DNA of 64,000 nt from Phragmites australis (lineage: Eukaryota > Streptophyta > Magnoliopsida > Poales > Poaceae): positions 45,605,958-45,669,957 of the forward strand of contig NC_084922.1 in assembly GCF_958298935.1 (NCBI RefSeq), read 5' to 3'. Below, one piece after another: positions 12,364 to 24,587 of this stretch; the stretch's first letter is position 1; each line of letters starts with the position of its first letter. The translations under genes and the position numbers were made by a program. The notes under the pieces are model-generated. The model did no database searches. It saw only the letters and a list, made by a program, of their open reading frames with translations, and was not told the DNA's origin.

Positions 12364-12783
12364 GAATATTTTCATATGCTACTACTACTATTTGGTGAAT
12401 AAGATTTTGGTATTGTTGCAACGTCACATAAGCTACTATTTGTCGAATTCTCTGTGATGGATGCATGTATTGTTTGATATCATTGTTTGTACATATGTCG
12501 TTGCACTTTATCAGGTTTAAACAGGTCAATTACGTTTTAATAGCATATTTACAACTAATCAGCGAAACCAGCGGCATTTCAGACATTTTATCATTCAACC
12601 ACAGCTACAGCAGACAGCCAGCCTATCCAAAAGCCAGCTATCCAAACGACTTTCTTCTCAGCTCAGAAGCCCAGCAGCCACAACCGCTTCCCTGGCCAGC
12701 CAGTAGCCACCTCTGCAGAAGCCGCAGTCTATCCAAACGAGGCCTTAGTCTCTCATTGAAAGGACGATATGCTCGACAGATTT

Positions 12784-13096
12784 AAAATTTAAAAAATTGC
12801 ATTCCAGTGCTCTCAAAATTCAAAACACTATTAAAATAGTCATGAAAATTTCTAAAAAAAAAACTATCTGCAGAGGATGCCATCATCTACCTCTCCAAAA
12901 AAATTTAGACAAAAATATAACTTGTGCAATGAGAAAAAAAAAGACAATTCCATTGTTTGAGTTAAATTTTTTTAAGAACTAGATGATAATATTTCTTTGT
13001 ACCACGTAATTTTTTTTAGAATTTTTTATGATAATTTTAATAGTGTTTTGAATTTCGAGAGTTGGAATTCAATATTTTTATTTTTAAATTTATTTT
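12784..13096. repeat. Foldback MITE, copy 1
   Basis: Two inverted arms of about 70-80 bp: the left arm (about 12791-12862) contains CTCTCAAAATTCAAAACAC and TTAAAATAGTCATGA; the right arm (about 13010-13090) contains the complement, TCATGATAATTTTAATAG-like then GTGTTTTGAATTTCGAGAG. The AT-rich centre carries poly-A runs. The same arms occur at 24949-25273, so this is a dispersed family. Transcribed copies would fold into a long hairpin and could feed small-RNA production. Superfamily is not assignable because no clean target duplication was found. Confidence 0.6.
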
Positions 13097-14061
13097 CCTT
13101 TAAACGGACGACAAGAGTTTATATTTGTATTTTTTTTAAACGGGTAGATATATTTGTATTTTTTATTAAAAAATAAAAGTTCCTTGAGGCGACGCACGGT
13201 ACGGATTGTCAGCTTTGCGACCATTGTCTAAGTAGGCTGTGGGCCAATCCGACATCTGCGACCATTCGCGATCCAATTTCGAAGTGGGCTGGATGAGCTG
13301 CGGACCCAATTTTGAGGCTAATTGAGGTTGTACGAACGACGGTAGATACTGTATCCACTGTACCTTTCAATATTGAAAAACACGATCAATGTAATTAGGG
13401 CAATAATCATTAACGATACAAGATACTGTAACTCTGTAAGAAATGCTTTATATGTGTGTAATAGGAGTACATACAGTTAAGGTCGGTTAATCTTCTTTGC
13501 ACTAGCCTCACTGACTGTGTGTGTTACCTACTGTAGTCCGTAGGCCTCCTTTTCAGTTTCTACCCACATCAAGTTATTTCCGAAATTAAAAGGCTCTGGC
13601 GACGCGTAAAGGCCAGCACATGCCATGGTTCAGTACCATTTATGTGCCTGAGCATGCACCGCGTCTGGCTAAATTATGTCTGCCTGAACATGACTGATTG
13701 ACTGACGTACGTTGAGCGTATGTACGAACACCGGGTACGACGTTTCACGCGTGTACAAGTAGCTAGCTGGGTACGTACGTATTCTGCAATGTGTAGGAGT
13801 ACTGTGTAAGCAGTAGCTGCCAGTGTGATGTGAGATTTTATGGTTTTGTCAGTCAATTTAGAGCCCTGGGATAGATGAGCTGCTAATCTAGCTGGCATGC
13901 ATTTTTCATCATTAAGACCAAAACGGAGCTAGGTACTTTTGGTTGGAGTAATAATATAAAAAGCTTCTCGAGATTACCCTTTAATTTGTCTTATCTTGAT
14001 TGTCATGTACTACTCCCGTACTGGTCCGCTTGTGTACTAATGATTTATAGATCATGTTTTC
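13097..14061. other. Non-genic stretch
   Basis: No recognisable gene. AT-rich DNA with ordinary short ORFs and ACGT-rich patches (13690-13790). Confidence 0.4.
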
Positions 14062-14063
14062 TA

Positions 14064-14318
14064 CCCATTCCAGTCTCAAAATATAGGGTGTATTATAATT
14101 TTAAAAAAAATCAAAATTTCTAAATTTTGATCAACAATTAGTTAATATGTATATTTTAATATACAAAAGTTATATCAATAGATCTGTATTTTATAGCTCT
14201 TTTAATACGATATTGATTTTGTAGCAATTGATAATATATTGTAAAATAAATTAATGATTAAAATATACTTTTAAAGACTTTTATAAATTCTAATACGCCC
14301 TATATTTTAGAAAGGGAG
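14064..14318. mobile_element. Stowaway-like MITE
   Basis: Ends are inverted: left CCCATTCCAGTCTCAAAATA, right complement CTCCCTTTCTAAAATATAGG, both followed by a GTATTAnAATTT-type stretch. TA flanks both sides (14062-14063, 14319-14320). Size about 255 bp and ends close to CTCCCTCCGTYYC fit Stowaway/Tc1-Mariner MITEs. The left end is the more decayed. Confidence 0.65.
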
Positions 14319-15060
14319 TATAAAGCAGTCGACTGAAAAGTATGTCGATGGCACCACAAGGTTGCCGATGATGGGGTTTTGATTGGGAGAAGAGGGATCA
14401 TCGATCCCTAGGCTTAGAGGGATGCTGGAAGGTTGGCATGCGATGACAATGGGACATGGGTAGGGCGACGGTGGGAGCGTTGTTGGAGATGAAGGAGGTG
14501 GATAGGGCACGAGAGCAAGCACGCTGTCATGAGGAAGAAGAATAGTGCTTAGGTAAGTAGACGAAGAAAGAAGAAAGAAATATAGGCATCAGACCGAGAT
14601 TGGGCGGACATGCTTCATTGACTCAAAAACATTCAATAGTGGACTAGCGTATACAACGTCACTGAAAAGATTTATATAATACCATCCGAGTCAATGACTG
14701 TGGGTCAAGGGGTAGAAAAAATCAATTGGCAGGAGGGGAGGTGAGGAGCCGATTAGGAGATAAGGTACTTCAGGAGCGAATTTAGGCCTTGGGCGGTTGG
14801 GCCTGCCAGAGCTTCAGGCTTGTGCCCGGCCCGGGGCATGGCCCGTTTCTAGCTCCGACTTTGCCTATGGTCCGTTGACTTGCGCCGAGGACTTGCTGTT
14901 TTACAGCTTCATAAGAAGAGGGAAAAAGTTTTAAAACAAATAAATATGGTGGGACAACAACCAGAAGCGAGAGCTAGACTTGGAGGGAATTGAGCGGAGT
15001 TTAAATGTGGCTGTTCTTGAATTAAAGGAAACCAGCTCCTCACCCTCTTCCTCAACCCCT
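14319..15060. other. Non-genic upstream region of GIR1-like gene
   Basis: Mixed sequence without a credible ORF. It holds the distal promoter of the gene at 15339, with a GGCCCGG-rich patch at 14820-14850. Confidence 0.4.
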
Positions 15061-15067
15061 CCCACAT

Positions 15068-15074
15068 TATATAA
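15068..15074 (+). promoter_or_regulatory. TATA box of GIR1-like gene
   Basis: TATATAA, followed by a pyrimidine/CA-rich leader starting near 15100 and an 87-bp leader intron. It lies 271 bp upstream of the chosen ATG, which fits a TATA box once the leader and its intron are allowed for. Confidence 0.55.
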
Positions 15075-15207
15075 CAGAAGGATCAGAGCTGCTCGACAAA
15101 CACTCGCACCTAGCAAATAGCTACATGCAACCACGTGGAGAGCTCCAATCCACCGACGACATACCGTACTGATCGCTCTCTGTTCGCAAATATACCATCT
15201 CTCGAAG

Positions 15208-15294
15208 GTATGCATGTTGTTCAGCGCAATTGTAGCAGCTAGTGGATTATGCAACTTGTGAGTTGTGACACTAACATCGTGCGATTTTGCCCAG
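15208..15294 (+). other. 5'-UTR intron of GIR1-like gene
   Basis: CTCGAAG|GTATGC donor at 15208 and TTTTGCCCAG| acceptor at 15294 give an 87-bp intron within the leader, 44 bp before the start codon. Small leader introns are common in grass regulatory genes. Predicted from splice signals only. Confidence 0.5.
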
Positions 15295-15338
15295 TGATCA
15301 GAACCTGAGCAGCGGCGGCGGCGGCGGCGGCAGTGACG

Positions 15339-15719
15339 ATGAGCAGGAACAGCGGCAAGGCGTCGAAGCTGGAGTTCCTCAGGCTGGGCCTGTCGAGGGC
15401 GAGGGGCGGGCCGTCGACGACGACGACTGCGCGGCCGGGCGGCGACAGCAGCAACGGGAGCACGACGTCGCCGCGCCGGGTTTCGTCCTCCTCATCGTCC
15501 ACCGCATCGCCGCCGAGCTCGTGCGTGTCGTCGGAGGGCAGCCCGGAAGCAGCTGCTGCGCCGGGCGGCGGCGCGGCGCCCATGGTCCTGGCCGGGTGCC
15601 CCCGGTGCATGATGTATGTGATGCTGTCCCGGGAGGACCCCAGGTGCCCCAGGTGCCATAGCGCCGTACTGCTCGACTTCAACGACGGCGACCAGCGCCG
15701 CCCGCGGCATCGTCGGTGA
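15339..15719 (+). CDS. GIR1-like small transcriptional repressor
   Basis: 126 residues in one coding exon. Residues 10-19 read KLEFLRLGLS, a leucine-rich patch in the place where GIR-type proteins carry an LxLxL (EAR) repressor motif. Residues 20-85 are Ser/Thr/Ala/Gly-rich and probably disordered. Residues 87-114 form the conserved module: two CPRC pairs (87-90 and 103-106) separated by MMYVMLSREDPR, ending in VLLDF. This C-terminal module is the signature of the GLABRA2-interacting repressor (GIR1/GIR2) group, small proteins that bind HD-Zip IV factors and the TOPLESS co-repressor in epidermal and root-hair development. The ATG at 15339 follows a (GGC)n leader tract; translation could not start further upstream in this exon without a non-ATG codon. 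Highly GC-rich, as usual for monocot single-exon genes. The family call is from the motif; target and pathway are inferred. Confidence 0.78.
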   Translation: MSRNSGKASKLEFLRLGLSRARGGPSTTTTARPGGDSSNGSTTSPRRVSSSSSSTASPPSSCVSSEGSPEAAAAPGGGAAPMVLAGCPRCMMYVMLSREDPRCPRCHSAVLLDFNDGDQRRPRHRR

Positions 15720-17959
15720 AGCCACACGTGATCGAGCTGATCAATCGAATAGGCTGCTGAGCTGAGTTCTTGCCTTCAAGCTTGTCGTCGTCGTCGTAGC
15801 TTTACCATTTGTGATCGACTTTGTTTGGATTACCATAGGAATTATTGCATAGACCTGTTTCTTACGCGTGGTGCGCTGTCAAAGGGATCGGTCTAGGTAA
15901 TAATTTCGTGTTTTATTATGTCCTGTGCAAGTGTTCTGTTGAGAATTATTGCATCAAGTCTGTTCTGCTGATGAACATTTTTAATTGAAGTTATGCTCTT
16001 GTCATATCACATCGACCTTTCTTCAGAATACTGAATGGTACATAAATATGTTGCAGCAACATGCAATGCGATTGATGAAATGCATGTGCATCGAGGTGCA
16101 GCTGTGTTGCAATGACAAAGCTCAAAAAGGAATGAAACTTAGGTGTAAATTAGAAAGTTTTTCTTGTATAGTTCACTGGTCTTGTGTGGGACGTCTTAGC
16201 TGAATTCCATGAAATTAGCCTAAAAATACAAACTAAACTACTGGACTCAGACCAATAAACTTGCAAACTACAGTTTGTTTATTGATGGATGGTTTGACTC
16301 CAGTTGTATCTTGATGCTTAAGTCCTCGGGACCCGCTGATCCTATAATTTAGGAGAACCAGTAATTGTATTATACTCGTAGTAGGCATACATTGTTTTAT
16401 TCCAAACATTTAAATAATATTTTTAGAATATATTCAGCAGAGTCACATAGAGTTACATAATGTTTTATTCAAAACATTGAAATAATATTTTTAGAACATA
16501 TTCTTGAGACAGAGATGGCGCGAGAGGAGAGATGGATGCTCGGTGGTTAGGGTCATTCATAGGAAGGCCTATTGCCGATTAATTCGCTTTTAAGCCGTAT
16601 AAATGCCCGAGTAATTGGTGACAGTTGTGCTGCTATAACGGGGAGGGGGTGGTGTCAGTCGGGCGATTAAACCGCGAACCCCAACCCTTTCGCTTCAATG
16701 CATTGTCATTGTGGTTGCGAATCCCTCTGCTCGCTGGACGCGATAATGGCCTTCTCTCGCAGGGCCGTTCTAATTGCCATGTTCCGCGCCTGCGCCACAA
16801 GGAATTAAGTCGTGTGCTTCGCCAAACAATTCGCCAACTGGAGAGAGAAGTTGAAATGTAGCACTGCACAGTCGAACCATGAATTGAAATGGCCAAGAGA
16901 AGGGAATCACTAGCGCTCTAAGCACATGTACAGCTGGAGTGCATTGATTGGTATTTCAGCTTCAGTTTCAGACAACAGTTCAGTGATAAGTCACATCCGT
17001 TCACTTCCCACCCATCATCTGAAGATGACCAATCAGAGTAATGAAGGGAAGCAGTGAACTTTTAGAGGCCGAGAGATGCATGCTGTGGTTGCAACTTGGG
17101 TCCAGTCACGAGCACTACAGCATGCTTGGCATGCAGCTCTGTGTGCAATACAACAACACAGCACCATGGCCAAGCAAGTAAAGTGCAATGAAGCACCAAC
17201 TACTCTTTCTTAAATCCCCTTCCTAAAATATCAGCTGGAAACTCAATGATAATTAAAAGGCTTCAATGCCGCATAGTGCCTAGAGAAAATGATTTAGCGC
17301 TCATGAATGGCGGTTGTTGCATGGGCAGGGCTACAGGTCTATATGACCTGTTCCAGGGTTCCAGTTCAAGCCATCTGGCCATGGAAACGCCGATGGAGGT
17401 CGGTGCCAGTGTATCAGTTTACATCCAAAGTTGCTAACCCAAAACCACACTGCAACTCTTGCCTGACACTCGGTAGCTATCTGAAAGTGCAGAGGCCCGG
17501 CCCAGCAATGCCCCCACTACTGACGGCCGAAGTGGCACCAATCCACCGCAGCTCGGCGGCCTCAACTCTGCAAACGCCCACCTGCCGCGGCCGCTGTTCG
17601 GCGCGCATCGCCCGTCGCCACCTCTCGCTCTATCCCGCGTCCGCCCGCCCGCCCGCCCGCCCGCCGCTCCACGACTCCACACTTCCGGTTGCCGCCTCGT
17701 GCGCCCGTGCCGCGCCGTCGGTTCTGCACCGCCCCAAGGCCCAATCACGTGACCGCGCAAGCTTCGTGTACGCGCCGTCCAAATTCCCAACTCACGGTCA
17801 CGGATAGTCGGACCCCAGAGCCCGTGCGCGGGGCGGTACGCCGACCGAACTGTCGGCCACGTACCGCCGGTTTCCGTACCACGTTCTGTCTGCATCACAT
17901 CACATAGACTGTGGATGACCATACTCGCGCTTTTTTTTTACCGTCCTGCTTCGTTGAAG
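15720..17959. other. Intergenic, with direct repeat and GC-rich island
   Basis: After the GIR1-like 3' end there is no supported gene. The part 17470-17910 is strongly GC-rich with a (GCCC)n run at 17640-17664 and open frames on both strands, but none shows a domain. It resembles an orphan promoter-type island. A 45-bp direct repeat is listed separately. Confidence 0.4.
16391..16503. repeat. Two-copy direct repeat, period about 68 bp
   Basis: 16391-16435 and 16459-16503 share ATGTTTTATTC-like, AACATT(T/G)AAATAATAT and TTTTTAGAA(T/C)ATATTC segments with few mismatches. Simple local duplication; no function suggested. Confidence 0.6.
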
Positions 17960-19430
17960 TGCTCTCATCGGAAAAATGCACCACGGATGAAGGAGAATGG
18001 TAGAACCGAGAATGACTATTAGTGGATGTGAATATTTTTTTAAAATTAATAATTTTCTTCTATTTAATTATCCAACACTCTATTACAAGAGAATTATACT
18101 AGAATGCAATATAAATACGTAACAGAAAAACTATACCTAACCAGAAAGTCCGAAGACTCTGAGGAATGATCAAAAACCAAACTTGGAGATTTTTATTAAA
18201 AAAATGGATCTCATAGTTGGAATTGAATACTAGGTTTCGCAGCAAAACAATCCATGACTCATTCTCACATAAATGTTAAATTTTGAGAAAAGATCAGAAA
18301 AAAGAGATAAACAACGGGTGAAGAAGATATCTAAGATGATAGTCTAAAAACAAAGAAATTCAATACTCTATACATATGTAAATAGATGTAAATTTTATGC
18401 CTTTAGTATCAAAAAAACAACCTTTCAATATGTTAAAATTTCAGCTAAGAAAGAAAAGTAAAAATCAACACCGAAGAGGAAAAACTTACACACACGATAA
18501 GGGAACCAAGAAAGAAAAACTAGAAAGAGCGAAATTCAATTATATATAACAAAATAAACTTTATTACTAAAAAAATCATTCTTATTTTAGGATGATTATA
18601 AAGATTTTTCTCTCAAAACTCTCACATATTACATAAGCTAAGCATTCATCATTCTTTCCTCTAAAATTCTAGCACAATGCTCTCATATGGGTGGTATAAG
18701 GGGCTCAAATGACCGCTTCAACTTCTTTCATAGCCCTACACCTCGATTTATATATCTAGAAAACTGGACCCATAATTTTTTAGTTTTTTTTCCAAAATAC
18801 CCATATCTTCTAGTACATTCCTACTTACCACTAAGGGTATTTTGGTCTATTTTCTTCTTCATTCATCGGATGGCCTCGATGCTTTCACAACTTGGCTTCA
18901 TCTCAACGCAAGCTTTAAGATGATGCCATGCATTCCTCTAGCCCTCCCACAGTTTTTAAGGCAAAACTGCAAAACCATATCATGCTTCTCAAAGCGTGGC
19001 TAGTCGTCACTTGTTTCCACCTGAAGCAAGCGCTCTGATGATGACCCATGTCCTCTATCTTGCGATCTTGACCGTCGGCAAGTCTCTCCCGCTCCTGATC
19101 CATCGGGCCACTTTGTCACTTGTATCGACATCCCCTTCACTTGACTTTGTTAATACACTGTCTTTATCCTTTTGTTTCATGCTTTGCTTGACCTTCATGT
19201 ATACAACTAGGACCACCCTTGACTCCGTCTGGCCCTCTTTGATCATCCGGCACCAAGCACCCACTTAGCCCCGATCGTTGAACAATATTTTGAATAGATA
19301 ACATGTATTTGATTTGAGAGGACTAAAACAAAACTAACTATAGAAGTTAGAAGCTATCATGCAAAAATCCTAAACATGAATATAAAGACAGAAAAATAAA
19401 GGATTTTTATAGGGGTTATTTGGGATTCTC

Positions 19431-19471
<41 letters not shown>

Positions 19472-21937
19472 AGAGAATAGAGCAAGGGAGCTTAGCGTGG
19501 AGGAGTCGGCCGATGGTGGGCTCTCGGTGTTGCTGGTGGGGGAAAGGCCCGGGATTGACAGAGATGTCGCAGACAGGGTTGCCACACAGCCATGAACTCA
19601 TGGCGGGCTCATCTTGACCTGGGATACCAAGGGACGCACACACCAATGAGTTGAAGGTGGCAGGGTGCACGTTTTGATGATGATGGCAGCGACGATTACC
19701 GACGTTGACATTGGGCAGCCGAGACATTTCAACAAATCGAGAAGAGCATGGCGTAGAACGCGAGAAGGCAAGCTTATTTTTATGGTTAGTCTTGGCAGAT
19801 AAGTTCCAAGGTAGCAGCAAAACAGCGGTGAACACTCCCAGGTTCGGTGGTGGCCGTGCACAGGCACAATGAAGAAGAAGTGCATGCTCGCAAAGATTGG
19901 CTGCAAAATTGGAGAAACTGTTTGAACAAAAATGTTTATATTTCCTAGGAACACACTTCTATAACTCGGGTTTTGGCAGATCATCCTCTGAGAGGAAGTT
20001 CAATCAACGGAGATGAGATGGGTGATGGTTGCGGCATGTTGTGGTTAGCAACCATGTTTCAATAGTGTCGTTTATACAACTGGTGAATGGATCCGAAGGT
20101 CACATAGAAGACTCTAAGGGACACACCATGATGTGGTTTGTGCATACATATGGCTTCTGGATTGACGGGGAATGCGAATGCAAACGGGCATTGTGATATC
20201 GAGAACGGTGGCTCTGTTGTAGATTTGGACAACCTGATTTGAGAGGATGTATAGGATCATCAGAGGCATGTCTCGTCCAAAGGACATGGCGATCCGAACA
20301 TTGGTAGGCTAGGAAATGCCGATGGCATCTGTGATAACACAGTTGGAAATACATGGATGGTGGATCGACATGGTACACAAGGTTCTAAGTAGAGGGATTC
20401 ATCTATAGTTGTAGAACATGGAGAGGCACACACAATGGTGATGTTCATGGCTGTAGAAACTTAATGTTGATGACAAGATCTAAGATTCTAATTCGGCGGC
20501 GGTGATGAAATGTGGGCTTGCGTTCCCATTGCACCGATAAAGATCTGGTCAATCACTTCAGGGAACCTGAGGTTCCGTCGAGATTCTACATGGTGATGTG
20601 GGTGGATCTTCACTGGATCATCAGGAACGTTGATGTATTCTTTGGTTCTCGCCCTGGACATGGCAGACGCAGAACAGCGCGGACGGTGATGTACATCCCA
20701 GCGGCTATGGTGCACCTTTTGCTGATTTGATTTGGGGATTAGTGGAGAATGACCACGGGAACATCCTCATGAAAGGGCATGGCATTTGGTGTGCTGGATC
20801 ACTGGGACCGAGGTTGCCAATTGGGGACGATGTGGCTATCCGCGACGACGAACGGTGCCCGGGCAGGACAATTGTGGCTTCTAGGGTTGTGGGCTTGGAA
20901 AAGGAGCTGTGCAGGGCATTTTGGTCCCTTCTATAGGGCTAGGGGCGGTTGGCCATGGAGTGGGGAGGGGAAAAGGCCGGAGGTGGAAGATGAAATAGAA
21001 GGCTCTGGTTTGAGGATAATATCTCCACTGTCTGAACTCCAAATTGGATATTTTTTGACTCTATCTTATTGTACTCGAGAAGATCTACAACTTTGGTATT
21101 CATTGAAACTGCTGGAAACATCATCTTGATTTTCAAAAATACGTCACAAGATAAATTATTTGAATTCAGCTTTATCTGTGTGGCACTGATCTTAGGGGCA
21201 ATAACTCTTAGATCCATTATACAAATATAGACTTACATCGGTTCAAATATAAGCTCTCGATGAGACCTACAATTTTTGTATTGTCAAGATTCGCATTTGA
21301 GACCGTGTTGAACACCAAAACTGCATAAGAAGATGAGGTTGGACAATGAGGAGTAACTGGCAACCGGAGTAATAGCTATTAGAGAGAATTAAAGCATGGG
21401 TTATGACCTTGAATTGGGGGAAATAAAGAGAGAATTTATGAGGGGATTGAATGAGGACAACAGCATGTTTAATTTTGGCAATTAAACGACACGTGTGCAC
21501 AATGAATTCATCGGTTTTGGGAGCTCCAATGAGCAATCATAGAGTCGGGAAGGTGAATGGTATTGTTCATGTTCTCCTCTCGATCTAGAGATAGAAGAAG
21601 GGACATGGCAGCTTGGGCCATCTTTGGTACGGGAAGAAATTAGGGAGAAATAATGATAAGGAACTTCAGAGCTTTGGAGAAAGGGTGACAAGATATAAAA
21701 TGAAAGAAATTGATATAGGAATTTTGGATAATATTAGAAAAATGGAACAAGGATTTATCCAACCTTGAAATTTCTTAACCTATTCTAATATTTTATAAAT
21801 ACATTTTTCATCACACCAAACAAATTCTATTTAAACTCTAAACATTTTCTTTGAAAAGCTTTCAAATTTTAGGAAAAATATTACTTTATTATTTTTAAAA
21901 TGCTCACAACACAAAATCAGAATTTTGGGGTGTGACA
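17960..21937 (-). repeat. Solo long LTR (gypsy, Tekay/Del-like), copy 2
   Basis: The minus strand begins TGTCACACCCCAAAATTC at 21937. The other end is proposed at 17960 (TGCTCTCATCGG on plus), because tgaag (17955-17959) and taaag (21938-21942) then form a 5-bp duplication with one G/A difference and the length, 3978 bp, is close to copy 1 (3952 bp). No gag or pol inside. It abuts copia RT-start sequence on its right, so it probably inserted into that copia relic. A TATA-like segment lies on the minus strand near 18740. The left end is less certain than the right. Confidence 0.5.
19435..19469. repeat. (AG)n microsatellite
   Basis: A perfect run of about 17 AG units inside the long LTR. Likely length-polymorphic. 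Confidence 0.9.
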
Positions 21938-24503
21938 TAAAGCTCTTCATGCATGCATTGGCCCAACTTGAATCAGATAAAGCATATCCAATATCATGGG
22001 GCTTAAAAGAAGTAACGAATGCAGAATTAGTAAAATAAGCATTAGAAACAGATTTGGACCTCATTACCCTCTCATTGATGTCACCGATCATCATCTGTGG
22101 AGGGTGTCAGCAATGAATATATTGAGGGTCCTTACGCTGTGAGTGTACCTCCCCCTCAAACAATGCTGGTGCAGACACGAAAGCAACTGAAGTGGAAGTA
22201 GAGGCTGCATGACCCTTTGCTAGAAGTAGAGGCTGCATGACTCTTTGCTAGCTCTAGAGTAGGTGTGATCGAGGAAAGTAGTAGATCATCCTCGTCGTCA
22301 CAAAGAGCTAGAAGGTCGCTATCTACAAAGATGCTTTCGCTCATCTCCTGATCACCTTCATACTCAAGGATAGAACTAGCACAGGAGGTTGACTCATCAA
22401 AAGTCACATCACAAGATTCAATGATGGTGTTAGTATGAAGATCATAAATCCTATAAGCATGACCATGACAAAAAATAATCCAAGAAAATGTCATCAGAAG
22501 AACGTGACTCGAATTTATCAAGATTGTCACGGTTTAGGATGAATCACCAACACCTAAAAACTCTTAAATACGAAACCTTCAACTTCCTCCCAAAGCGCAA
22601 CTTATAAAAAGTCAAATTCAAGATCGAGCGAAAGAAAATCATATTTGAGATGTAGCACGCTGTGCTAATGACATCAACCTAAAACTTTCTAGGAGTCCTA
22701 TACTCATCGAGCATCATCCTAGACATCTCAACCAAAGTCTTGTCCTTTCTATCAACCCGCCATCCTGCTAAGGAACGCGTGGGGCAGAAAACTGATGCTC
22801 AATTTCATGCTCAAGACAGTAAGCATTAAAGAGATAATTCTTGAATTCGGTGCCATTATCACTACGAATTACTTTCAATGCACCAGGAAGTTCCTTGAAA
22901 AATCTTAAAGCTAAGCTCTGAAAGTGTGAGAACGCTTCATCCTTTCTCACAAGAAAGAAGACCCAAGAGTAGTTAGAGAAATCATCAATAATGATAAGAA
23001 CATACCACTTTCCACCCGTCGAACGAACTGAGAAAGAACAACAATATCCATATAGAGAAGTTCTCTCAATCGTTCAGTCATCACCAGATTGATTGGTGGA
23101 TAGGAGGCAACAACCATATTGCCATATCGATAAGGAGCACAAACCAGATTCTTCTCAAACTTGAGCTTGGGTAATCCTCGGATCAAACATAGGGCACTCA
23201 AACGAGTAAGCAAGTCAAAGCTCATGTGCCTTAGTCTCCTATACCACATCTAAAACTCAGAAAAAGGTTGAACAATCAAACAACGAAAAGAACCAAGAGA
23301 ATTAAAAAACAACTCCAAAACTCTTCCAACTCGAGAAATCTTTCAAATCAAAGCGCCAGAAGAATTGAGAACTCATGAAGTATCGCATTTGAAATGCACT
23401 TCTAAGTCCTCATCTAACAACTGAGATGTAGAGATTAGGTTATATCCTAAATGCTCCACCAAAGCTACATCCTTGAGAGTAAAACTCTCATTCACACTTA
23501 CCATATATTTTGCTTTCACCATTTCTTTCCGATCATCCTTGAATGTGATGTACTCGTTTCGCTTAATAGGGGTAAGACTGGAGAACCATGATGAATCTCC
23601 GGTCATGTGACGTGAATAACTGGAGTTAATGAGCCACTTGTTCTCTAGACCTCCGCTTGCCACCTACATATGAGAACAATAATAGGTGGATGACTCAATA
23701 CTGGGGTTAGTCAAAAACCACTTGGGAATCCAATACTGGATCATCTGCCCTGAAGTAGTAAAAGCATGTGCAGGTAAAACATGTCTAGTACGCTAAGGGC
23801 GAGTACCACGATGAGGAAAATATGGTCCACTAAAGCACTGGGACTCAAAGCCTCTTACACATGGATCAAAACCATATGTCATGGAAAATCCACGCCGGGC
23901 AACACCTCTAGTAATAGACTGAAAAGTGCTAGGGACTTGTGAGTGGAAGCGAGGAAAAAGCTCATGTACACCAACAGAGGGGCGATACATGTCATGGGTG
24001 CTCTACTCGCACTAACGCTGCTCATCTCTCCTACAGCGAAAGAAAATCCAACTAAATGACCCTCTCTCTGGCAGCAGGTGCAGTGGTAGCGTCTCTCTAG
24101 AACTCGTCTACCGGTCACTCGGGGCTCTCTCACAAGCTCTCTCATTTTAGGTTGTAGAGCTCTCTTAGGTGATGGTGCGAGTTTCTTCTTTGTGGGTTGA
24201 GGACTGTGTTTCTTGATGGGTTGTAGTGTGGCATTAATTTTGGACTTCTCAGCTTCTAGGGTAGTAGGTGTGGTGAACACTGTATTATTCTCTCCACTAT
24301 AAGCCACCCTCTTAAAACCCAACCTAAGAGCTGAACCTGCATTGTCAGCATACATTTTGATCTTAGCCAAGATCAAATTCATTTTTCCTTTGCCCTCTGA
24401 GCACTTTTCCACCATAGAAAGGAGGTACTCATTTTCAGTCAAAAGTTTTTGAACTTGCCCTCAAACCCAGCAAAGTTTGTCCTAAAAGATGGTGCATGTG
24501 GAG
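21938..24503 (-). pseudogene. Ty1/copia gag-pol relic (SIRE/Maximus-like)
   Basis: Read on the minus strand in order: gag C-terminus with a zinc-knuckle-like YHCTCCQREGHLV (24442-24000); protease-end segment WLINSSYSRHMTGDSSWF (23640 on), where the usual DSG-type residues are changed; GAG-pre-integrase WYRRLRHMSF (23245 on); integrase core with VIRSDNGTEFKNYLF (about 22900); the linker AYRIYDLHTNTIIES (about 22450); and the beginning of reverse transcriptase, PHDIGYALSDSSWANA (about 22040). There the long LTR at 21937 cuts it off. Many stops and frame changes; inactive. The RT/RNase H half is not found on the other side of that LTR. Confidence 0.75.
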
Positions 24504-24587
24504 CAATAATGATAAGAACATACCACTTTCCACCCGTGAATATATTGATGTCACCTATCATCATCTCCAATCTAGACTCAAGACACT
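24504..24587. other. Filler-DNA junction made of copia pieces
   Basis: 24504-24537 is an exact 34-bp copy of 22986-23019 (integrase region of the neighbouring copia relic). It is followed directly by sequence close to 22113-22124 (TGAATATATTGA) and 22075-22096 (TTGATGTCAC then ATCATCATCT). The patchwork sits between the copia gag end and a CACTA terminus. Confidence 0.7.

Larger units (their letters stand above)
5492..12744 (+). mobile_element. PIF/Harbinger DNA transposon, nested-into
   Basis: The left end GTGCCCGTTTGGATAG (5492-5507) and the complement of the right end, GGCCTCGTTTGGATAG (12729-12744), match at 13 of 16 positions. Both ends are flanked by TTA (5489-5491 and 12745-12747), the usual 3-bp target of PIF/Harbinger elements. 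A decayed DDE transposase of that superfamily lies inside on the plus strand at 11026-12363. The element is about 7.25 kb, of which about 3.95 kb is a later LTR insertion (5649-9600). No second Myb-like ORF, normally carried by autonomous members, was recognised. Confidence 0.72.

Noticed and set aside
15239..15727. 162-codon minus-strand frame over the GIR1-like gene
   Set aside because: Opposite-strand shadow of a recognised conserved protein.
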